DNA of 64,000 bases, from positions 186,001-250,000 of the forward strand of contig NZ_JAAOZC010000001.1 of assembly GCF_011761305.1 (NCBI RefSeq), in the 5' to 3' direction. Below, in pieces: positions 58,157-64,000 of this stretch (the first letter of the stretch is position 1; each line of letters opens with the position of its first letter). The DNA is from Sphingomonas vulcanisoli (GTDB lineage Bacteria > Pseudomonadota > Alphaproteobacteria > Sphingomonadales > Sphingomonadaceae). A program made the position numbers and the translations under genes. The notes beneath the pieces are model-generated. The model searched no databases. It had not been told where the DNA came from and was given only the letters and a program-made list of their open reading frames with translations.

Positions 58157-59242
58157 TCAGAACGGGCGCGGCGGAGTGATGTTCGGGACTCCGGCGGGCC
58201 AGACCAGGGTCTTCTGATCGGGGCTGACGCCGTTGAAGAGCACGAAATCGGGCCGGATCAGCACCATCTCTTTGCCCTGCACCTCCCTGCCGTACTGGAT
58301 CAGCTCATCGATGATCGATGGCTCCAGCTCGAGCACGCGCTCGTAGGGTTTGTAGGTGTAGAAGCGCGGATAATATTTGCCGGGGGCGAACATCATCTCG
58401 ATGTGGCCGCCGAGGATATATTTGACGTTGTTCGCCGCGACGAACGTCTTCAGCCGCTCCAGTGAGACGACGAAATCGCGATCGTTGCCGATGTTGATCC
58501 GGCCCGGGAAGATGAAATCGCCGGTGAACAGCAGATCGCAATAGGGATCGTAGAAACTGACCCCGTCCTTGTGCGTGCCGGGCGTGGGAATGACGGAGAT
58601 GATCCGGTCGCCCAGGTCGATTGTCCCGGTGCCGGAAGGCCAGCGACCGCTGAGGCCATAGAATCGCTTCATCACTTCCAGCGGCTTGGGGACGATGGTC
58701 GTGTCCGGGCGGCCTGCAAATTGCGCGAGGCCCTGGTTCTGCGCGATATCCTCGCCCGAGGTGAGCGCGATCGTCAGCGGTACCGTCTTGCGCCCGCGGA
58801 CCTTGGCCCAGCGGGCGATAATCGCGTCCACCGTCTCGCGCAGGGGATAATAGAGGCGCTCGGCATTGGCGCCGGTATCGATCAGCAGCGCGCCTTTGTT
58901 GCCGAACAGCAGATAGGTGAATGGCGCTTCCCAGTGCACGCACATATTCTGGCGCAGCACCACCGTATCCTCATTATACTGCATCACCTGAATGCGCGGA
59001 TCGCGGTTCTTCGCCGCGATGTTGGATCCGTACATCCAACGGAAGGCGAGCTTGCCGGGCGCGGGACCATCGCAGACGTAGACATGGTCCACAGGTTTGG
59101 AGCGATGGAGTGGAACGGCACTGTCGGTATTGCGGGCGCCGGGGAGATTGTAAGGCACATCGGGATTGCCGTTGGGATAGGCACCGCTCGGCGAGTTGGG
59201 AATTCCCGAAAGGGTGGGGTTGTAAGTCGGCTTCTGATCCAT
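58157..59242 (-). CDS. MBL-fold protein lacking the HxHxDH metal motif
   Basis: This 361-residue paralogue of the next gene shares VVLRQNMCVHWEAPFTYLLF, GTHKDG (H224), LLFTGDFIFPGR (D242) and GGHIEMM (H280). Where the paralogue has AFTHLHSDHYAATN, it reads ALTSGEDIAQNQG (about 159-171). The two-metal site is therefore incomplete. There is no signal peptide, unlike its partner. It may be a structural partner, a decoy, or an enzyme of changed chemistry. Reading frame and codon use are intact, so it is not a decayed gene. Confidence 0.85.
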   Translation of the reverse strand: MDQKPTYNPTLSGIPNSPSGAYPNGNPDVPYNLPGARNTDSAVPLHRSKPVDHVYVCDGPAPGKLAFRWMYGSNIAAKNRDPRIQVMQYNEDTVVLRQNMCVHWEAPFTYLLFGNKGALLIDTGANAERLYYPLRETVDAIIARWAKVRGRKTVPLTIALTSGEDIAQNQGLAQFAGRPDTTIVPKPLEVMKRFYGLSGRWPSGTGTIDLGDRIISVIPTPGTHKDGVSFYDPYCDLLFTGDFIFPGRINIGNDRDFVVSLERLKTFVAANNVKYILGGHIEMMFAPGKYYPRFYTYKPYERVLELEPSIIDELIQYGREVQGKEMVLIRPDFVLFNGVSPDQKTLVWPAGVPNITPPRPF

Positions 59243-59422
59243 GAAATCCCCACGCTGCAGGCGCCTTCCCCTAGACGCGCATCTCCCGAGAGCGAGCGGC
59301 TGTGCAGCGCTCTGCCCAAGAGTTGTCAGCTATGGATATCGTCCCGCCCGTCCGGGATAATAAGTCGAAGCACGTAGACTGGCGGCAGGATTAGGGATCA
59401 CCGAAGCGTCGGTGCGCATCGC

Positions 59423-59453
59423 AAAAAAGCCCCGCCAGCATGCCGACGGGGCT
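59423..59453 (-). terminator. Intrinsic terminator after the UrcA gene
   Basis: Read on the minus strand, the stem AGCCCCG with CGGGGCT (with pairs GTCGGCATGCTGG inside) is followed by TTTTTT. It lies 30 bases after the UrcA stop codon. Confidence 0.85.
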
Positions 59454-59482
59454 CTTCAGGATCAGCCGAATTGCGGCTAGAT

Positions 59483-59812
59483 TTAATTCAGCGCGGCACC
59501 GACATTCGAACGCAGATCGGCGGCGCTGGCCGTGCGCTGCTCGATGCGGCTGCGGATATCTGCGACGACATCCTGACGGCAGGATCGGGCCTGGTCTTCC
59601 ATATCGAGATGGATCGTCGCAACGCGATCGCCGCATACGGCGCGCGCGGCCTGATCGATGCGTATGGCCAGCCGCTGCTGCCCGTCGACCGAGGCCAGAT
59701 CGAGGCCTTTGAGATCCAAAACCACCTTTTCGGCGGCAAGCGGGTTATGCTCCGACGCGAAAGCGGGGGCGGTAAGTGCAAGCGCGGCCAGAGCCGCAAA
59801 GCCGATCTTCAT
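59483..59812 (-). CDS. UrcA-family exported protein
   Basis: The 109-residue product has a signal peptide (MKIGFAALAALALTAPAFA). The family sequence DLKGLDLASVDGQQRLAIRI is followed by ARAVCGD and a second cysteine in ARSCRQDV, which may form a disulfide. UrcA proteins are common and uncharacterised in sphingomonads. An intrinsic terminator follows. Confidence 0.88.
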   Translation of the reverse strand: MKIGFAALAALALTAPAFASEHNPLAAEKVVLDLKGLDLASVDGQQRLAIRIDQAARAVCGDRVATIHLDMEDQARSCRQDVVADIRSRIEQRTASAADLRSNVGAALN

Positions 59813-60157
59813 CCTGTTCTCTCCTACATATTTTCACTGCCCTTCTGAGAGGGCTGGCCATAAAATAGGCACGATCGGCCTTCCCACAAGTATTATAGGC
59901 CGATTTCCCGTGATTTTCGGCCGCCTCGTACGCCAAATCCTGGCGGATATCGGCCCCAACTTTCGAGTCAGTGTGGCAGTGCCGCCACAGTTGCGGCAGG
60001 CTTACGTCAAACGCCCCATGTCGCACCGACCCCGGATGACAACATCATGACACAATAATGCGACGTGGAATCCTTCCAACTTCGCAATCTCAGCGCCGAT
60101 AGAGCGCAACCTGGGGCGGCCCTGAACGAACGGCTTAAGACCGAAGGGGGACTTTAC
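59813..60157. other. Divergent intergenic region upstream of a TonB receptor
   Basis: About 345 bases separate the UrcA start from the receptor start. A longer in-frame extension of the receptor from 60065 reads MESFQLRNLSADRAQPGAAL, which looks non-coding. It should hold both promoters. No operator or repeat was recognised. Confidence 0.5.
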
Positions 60158-62566
60158 GTGGCACGACAGATTTTGAAGCCGGCGTTATTGAGCGCGACCA
60201 TGCTGATGGGGATTGCGTCGCCTGCTCTTGCGGACGCGGCTCCGGCGACATCGGACACGGACAGCAATAACGAGATCGTCGTAACCGGCAGCCGCCGCGC
60301 CACGACGCTGCAGAACGCGCCGATCAACATCAGCGCGGTCGGCGCCGAAGCACTCGCCAAGACGCGCGTGGACGATGTTCGCGGGTTGGGTGCTTTCGCG
60401 CCCGGTCTGACGGTGATCGATACCGGCCCCTCGTCGACCGGCAACATCATCATGCGCGGCATCTCGTCCAGCGACACCTCGGTCGGCGGCGCGAACGCCA
60501 ACAGCGCAGTCGGCGTTTATCTTGGCGAGGTTCCGCTCTATTTGGACTTCAAGCTGATCGATATTCAGCGGGTCGAAGTGCTGCAGGGGCCGCAGGGTAC
60601 GCTTTACGGGCTCGGCACGCTGTCCGGCGCGGTGCGTTACATCCCCAACCGGCCCGACACGAGCCACTTCACGGTGGATGTCCACGCGCGCGGCTACGCC
60701 GAATCGCACAGCGATGATTTCGGCGGGCAGGGCGATGTCGCGATCAACGTGCCGATCATCAAGGATCATGTCGCGTTCCGCACCGCCACCGGCTATTATG
60801 ACAATGCCGGCTTCATTGATTACAATTATGTGCTGAAGCAGCCGGGCGTGTCCAATCCGCAGCAGGTGCGTGGTACAGCCGCGCAAGCTCGTCTAGGTAC
60901 TGGCGTGTTCCAGAACGCAAATTTCGTGCAGCATCCTGACGAGAATTTCGAGCATACGTTCACGACCCGCAACCAGCTTTTGCTCGAAGCCAATCCCAAC
61001 ATCAAAGCCTATCTCACCTACGCGCATCAGCAGACCAAGACCGGCGGAAGCCAGTCTAACGGCGCCGGCGTGTTGGGGACGGGGCGGTATGAATCGCCCA
61101 AGCGCTATCTGGAGCCGGTCAACCGCCGCTCCGATCTGTTCGCCGGCGAGCTGAACATCAACCTGTTCGATATCGCTCAGCTGGTCAGCACGACGGCTTA
61201 CACAAAGCAAAAGCTGAAAGGCAGTTCGGACAACACCGATTTGTTGCTGGACCTTGATTACGGTTACGAAGCTTTCCCAAACTTCTCTTCCTATAATACG
61301 CGGACGAGCGAATATAAGCAGCTCAACCAGGAACTTCGCTTGGTCTCCTCGCATGGCGGGCCGTTCAACTGGGTGCTGGGCGGCTTCTACAACCGCTTGA
61401 AATATGACAGCAATTACGCAGAATATGTCCCGGGCTACGCCGCCTATTTCAACATCCCGCGGCCTGACGACTTGGAGTATATCTCTTTCGTCAACACCAA
61501 GACTGTTGAGAAAGCGGTTTATGGCGAAGGTACGCTGCACCTCACCAAGGCTTGGCAGGTCACGGGCGGCATCCGCTACTATAAGTATGATGCGAGCGCG
61601 ACCGGCGGCACCGAAACCCCGCTCACCGGCGGCGGCATCCGGCGCACGCCTTATCCGCTGATCCAATATGCTCCCAGCCGTGTCCGATCGGGCAGCACCG
61701 GTGCCGATGGCGTCGTGTGGAAGGCGAATACCTCCTACAAGTTCAGCGATAACGTCCTGGCCTACTTCACCTACAGCACCGGCTATCGCACGGGTAACGT
61801 CAATCGCGTCGCGCCCTGCGTGCTGCCGCTGCCGCCCGGCCAGAACATCTGCGCGCTGCCGAACGAGCTATCCTATGGCCCCGATCGGACACGCAACATG
61901 GAGCTGGGTATCCGCATCTCGGCGCTCGATCACCGCCTGCAGTTCACGCTTGATGGTTTCAAGATCAATTGGGCCGGAATCCAGGTGCCGAGCCAGACCG
62001 TGAACGGCGCGACCGGCATTACGGTCAACGGCGGCACCGCGGTTTCGCAAGGCGGGGAATTCTCCGGCACGTTCAAGGTTACGCCGCAGTTCATCGTCCA
62101 GGGCACCTATTCCTATACGGATGCCCATCTGACGCAGGACGTGGCCGGCCTGGTGGTAAGCCAGGGCGTGCGGTATGCGGCTTATTCGGGCGATCGCCTG
62201 CCCGGCTCGACCAAGAATTCGGGCACGTTGCAGGGCACCTATACCTATCCCCTGGGCAAGAGCCGCGATATCGAAGCGAACTGGACGGCGGTCTACACCG
62301 GCAGCATCTATTCGCGCGTCGGCCTGCGTGGCTTTGGCGAGCGGATTCCCGGTTACGTCACGCATCGGGCGTCGGTCACCTATCACGCGCCGAGCTTCGA
62401 TGTCGGTGTGTTCGCGGACAATATCTTCGACAAATATGCGATCACTTCGATCAGCAACGACGTCAGCTCATACAATCAGGTGCGGACGGGCGTGGTCGAA
62501 CGCTACTACCAGACCGGCGTGCTCACACCGCGGCGCGTCGGTATCGACGTTCGCTTCCACTATTGA
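60158..62566 (+). CDS. TonB-dependent receptor
   Basis: The GTG at 60158, preceded by GGGGG, gives an 802-residue protein. A signal segment (ALLSATMLMGIASPALADA) is followed by the TonB box NEIVVTGSR. The plug has VDDVRGLGAFAPGLTVI, MRGISSSDTSVGGAN and VEVLQGPQGTLYGLGTLSG. The barrel ends in GIDVRFHY. It resembles receptors for large organic or plant-derived substrates, with VRYIPNRPDTSHF, but the substrate is unknown. A LysR gene follows, with a strong hairpin between. Confidence 0.92.
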   Translation: MARQILKPALLSATMLMGIASPALADAAPATSDTDSNNEIVVTGSRRATTLQNAPINISAVGAEALAKTRVDDVRGLGAFAPGLTVIDTGPSSTGNIIMRGISSSDTSVGGANANSAVGVYLGEVPLYLDFKLIDIQRVEVLQGPQGTLYGLGTLSGAVRYIPNRPDTSHFTVDVHARGYAESHSDDFGGQGDVAINVPIIKDHVAFRTATGYYDNAGFIDYNYVLKQPGVSNPQQVRGTAAQARLGTGVFQNANFVQHPDENFEHTFTTRNQLLLEANPNIKAYLTYAHQQTKTGGSQSNGAGVLGTGRYESPKRYLEPVNRRSDLFAGELNINLFDIAQLVSTTAYTKQKLKGSSDNTDLLLDLDYGYEAFPNFSSYNTRTSEYKQLNQELRLVSSHGGPFNWVLGGFYNRLKYDSNYAEYVPGYAAYFNIPRPDDLEYISFVNTKTVEKAVYGEGTLHLTKAWQVTGGIRYYKYDASATGGTETPLTGGGIRRTPYPLIQYAPSRVRSGSTGADGVVWKANTSYKFSDNVLAYFTYSTGYRTGNVNRVAPCVLPLPPGQNICALPNELSYGPDRTRNMELGIRISALDHRLQFTLDGFKINWAGIQVPSQTVNGATGITVNGGTAVSQGGEFSGTFKVTPQFIVQGTYSYTDAHLTQDVAGLVVSQGVRYAAYSGDRLPGSTKNSGTLQGTYTYPLGKSRDIEANWTAVYTGSIYSRVGLRGFGERIPGYVTHRASVTYHAPSFDVGVFADNIFDKYAITSISNDVSSYNQVRTGVVERYYQTGVLTPRRVGIDVRFHY

Positions 62567-62573
62567 GCGTCAA

Positions 62574-62600
62574 GGGAGGGGGCTCGCCAAGCCCCCTCCC
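62574..62600 (+). terminator. Strong hairpin after the TonB receptor gene
   Basis: GGGAGGGGGCT and AGCCCCCTCCC form a perfect 11-base stem around a 5-base loop, 8 bases after the receptor stop. No T-tract follows, so termination is uncertain. Confidence 0.6.
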
Positions 62601-62661
62601 GCGCGTTGCGCCGTTTGACGATATGGTCCAGAGCCCTGCTGGAATCCGCAGGAGCTGAGGC

Positions 62662-63600
62662 TTGGTCGATCGCGCGGCCCTTCCCGACAAGACGTTTGCG
62701 AGCCGTGTCGATTGGAACCTGTTGCGGACGTTCGTCGAGATCGTGCGCGCAGGCGGCGTCGGGGCCGCCGCCCGCAAGCTGAACAAGCAGCAGCCGAGTG
62801 TCAGCGCGGCGCTTCGGCGGCTGGAAGAGCAGGTCGGCGTCCAGCTGCTGCATCGTTCGTCCACGGGCGTAGCGATGACGGCTGCGGGCAAGGCGCTGAT
62901 GGCGTTGTGCGAGGAGATGCTGGAGGCGGCACGGATGGTGCCGCATCAGATCGCACAGGCGACCAAGCGGGTCGAAGGTGTGGTCCGCATCCAGCTGATT
63001 TCGGCGGTCGTATCGCCGGAATTCGACGAGGCCATCGCGAGCTTTCACCGCCGCAATCCCAACATTCAGATCGATCTGCGCGTTTCGCCCTGGCGTGCTG
63101 TGCTGGCGGCGCTGGAAAGTGGCGAGGCCGAGATCGGGGTCGGCTATGACGGCAGCGCGCGCAGCGGGCTGGTCTATGAGCCGCTGTTTGTCGAGCGCCA
63201 GCAGCTCTATTGCTGCCGAAGCCATCCGCGCTTCGGCCATCGCGTCAATCGCATGGGCGAACTCAAGGACGAGAATTTCGTCCTGACGGGCGAAGACGAA
63301 CTCGAGGTTATTACCCGTCTGCGCGGGCGTTACGGTCTCGGATCGAAGGTCAATGGCTTGACCGAGGACGTCAACGAAGCGCTGCGGCTGATCTCGCTCG
63401 GCGTCGGTATCGGCTTTCTGCCCGTACTGGCCGCTGCCCAGGCTGTCTCGACCGGCCGGCTGTGGCCGTTGCTGCACACCGATCTCGAGCCGTCCTATGA
63501 TATTTTCTTGCTCGCCCGCGCCGAGCACTCTCGAGACACCGCGACCCAGCTTTTCCTCGATGAGGTCACCCGCCGCGTCCGCAGCCAGCGGAAGGCATAG
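62662..63600 (+). CDS. LysR-family transcriptional regulator
   Basis: The winged helix-turn-helix (NLLRTFVEIVRAGGVGAAARKLNKQQPSVSAALRRLEEQ) and the effector-binding domain (FHRRNPNIQIDLRV, then LISLGVGIGFLPVLAAAQAV) are intact. The TTG start at 62662 is preceded by GGAG at 62651. It has 312 residues. It probably controls the adjacent receptor and transport genes. Confidence 0.92.
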   Translation: MVDRAALPDKTFASRVDWNLLRTFVEIVRAGGVGAAARKLNKQQPSVSAALRRLEEQVGVQLLHRSSTGVAMTAAGKALMALCEEMLEAARMVPHQIAQATKRVEGVVRIQLISAVVSPEFDEAIASFHRRNPNIQIDLRVSPWRAVLAALESGEAEIGVGYDGSARSGLVYEPLFVERQQLYCCRSHPRFGHRVNRMGELKDENFVLTGEDELEVITRLRGRYGLGSKVNGLTEDVNEALRLISLGVGIGFLPVLAAAQAVSTGRLWPLLHTDLEPSYDIFLLARAEHSRDTATQLFLDEVTRRVRSQRKA

Positions 63601-63683
63601 TTTTTATCTATGGCTTTCATTGCCATTTTGTCACTTTATCGATGATCGCCTGATCGGCAGGATCATGGGCAAGGGAGTTCACC

Positions 63684-63746
63684 ATGCTTTACAGCTTGCG
63701 GGCGGTCCAAATGGGGCATGAAGCAATCAATGAGACCGCCGCATGA
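63684..63746 (+). CDS. Possible 20-residue leader peptide upstream of the substrate-binding protein
   Basis: The ATG at 63684 follows AAGGGAG at good spacing and gives MLYSLRAVQMGHEAINETAA. Its stop overlaps the ATG of the next gene as ATGA. The next gene has no good ribosome site of its own, so translation could be coupled through this peptide. Confidence 0.45.
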   Translation: MLYSLRAVQMGHEAINETAA

Positions 63747-64000
63747 GGCGGGCATTCTGGCTTCGCGCGACGGCCATGGTAGCCCTCGTGGCGCTTGGCG
63801 GCTGCAGCAAGCCCAGCGGCGCTCCGGCCGCCGAAGCCGCGAAGAAGGATTTCACGATCGGCTGGTCGATCTACACCGGCTGGATGCCGTGGCCCTATGC
63901 GCAGCAGGCGGGCATCGTGAAGAAATGGGCCGACAAATACGGCATCAATATCCGCCTCGTTCAGGTCAATGACTATGTCGAATCCGTCAATCAATATGCC
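63743..64000 (+). CDS. ABC transporter substrate-binding lipoprotein, N-terminal part
   Basis: The protein starts MRRAFWLRATAMVALVALGG with a lipobox cysteine (LGGC), then a linker and the binding domain FTIGWSIYTGWMPWPYAQQA and YGINIRLVQVNDYVESVNQY. This pattern matches binding proteins of the NMT1/THI5-like type that are often labelled putative urea transporters. The remaining gene and its permeases lie right of the window. It is cut by the window edge after 86 codons. Confidence 0.85.
   Translation, partial: MRRAFWLRATAMVALVALGGCSKPSGAPAAEAAKKDFTIGWSIYTGWMPWPYAQQAGIVKKWADKYGINIRLVQVNDYVESVNQYA

Overview
This 64 kb window comes from the chromosome of a high-GC alphaproteobacterium, almost certainly a sphingomonad (Sphingomonadales). 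Evidence: the dusB-ntrB-ntrC-ntrY-ntrX-hfq-hflX run, a double-length Hfq with two Sm domains, a fused IspDF, several TonB-dependent receptors, UrcA-type and DUF4136-type small exported proteins, and palindromic intergenic repeats. No transposase, integrase, phage gene, CRISPR array or rRNA gene was found.

Layout. 0-6.5 kb holds housekeeping genes: radA (cut by the left edge), a carbonic anhydrase, lipA, a COQ10-like lipid-binding protein, cinA-type amidase and ispDF. 6.7-16.2 kb is the nitrogen two-component block (dusB, ntrBC, ntrYX) followed by hfq and hflX. 16.3-27.4 kb is accessory: a TonB-receptor pseudogene, a protein tyrosine phosphatase, a retropepsin-like protease, a LOV-domain hybrid histidine kinase divergent from a FixJ-like regulator, an MFS/ArsB-type transporter pair, and a TetR/GFA/methyltransferase group lying between a tRNA-Arg gene and a copy of its 3' end. 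27.4-33.9 kb has queuosine-precursor transport, pyrF, a TauE/SafE permease, tRNA-His, a TonB-type receptor and an EamA transporter. 33.9-38.9 kb is the cytochrome c maturation operon ccmC-D-E-F-G-H plus a TPR gene; no ccmA or ccmB lies beside it. 38.9-55.9 kb is mixed core metabolism and surface functions: Crp regulator, pyruvate kinase, an acyltransferase, L36, M14 peptidase, class II DAHP synthase, a TpsB-like porin, prepilin peptidase, acetyl-CoA synthetase, a bile-acid-symporter-type permease, RF3 and a nucleotide pyrophosphatase. 56-64 kb is accessory again: an inverted, soluble chemoreceptor-like protein, two MBL-fold paralogues (one without its metal motif), UrcA, a TonB receptor, a LysR regulator and the start of an ABC substrate-binding lipoprotein.

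The most unusual structure is a set of palindromic repeats. At least two families are scattered between genes, often exactly filling the space between stop codons. Three palindromic elements lie in frame inside genes: ccmF, the signal peptide of ccmH, and the signal-peptide region of a secreted protein downstream of ispDF. Other points for follow-up are the fused Hfq, the LOV signalling pair, the degenerate MBL paralogue, the tRNA-Arg att-like duplication, and single stem mismatches in two tRNA genes.

All family assignments rest on reading motifs by eye; no database search was run. Start codons were adjusted by judgement where the longest reading frame ran into unlikely upstream sequence.
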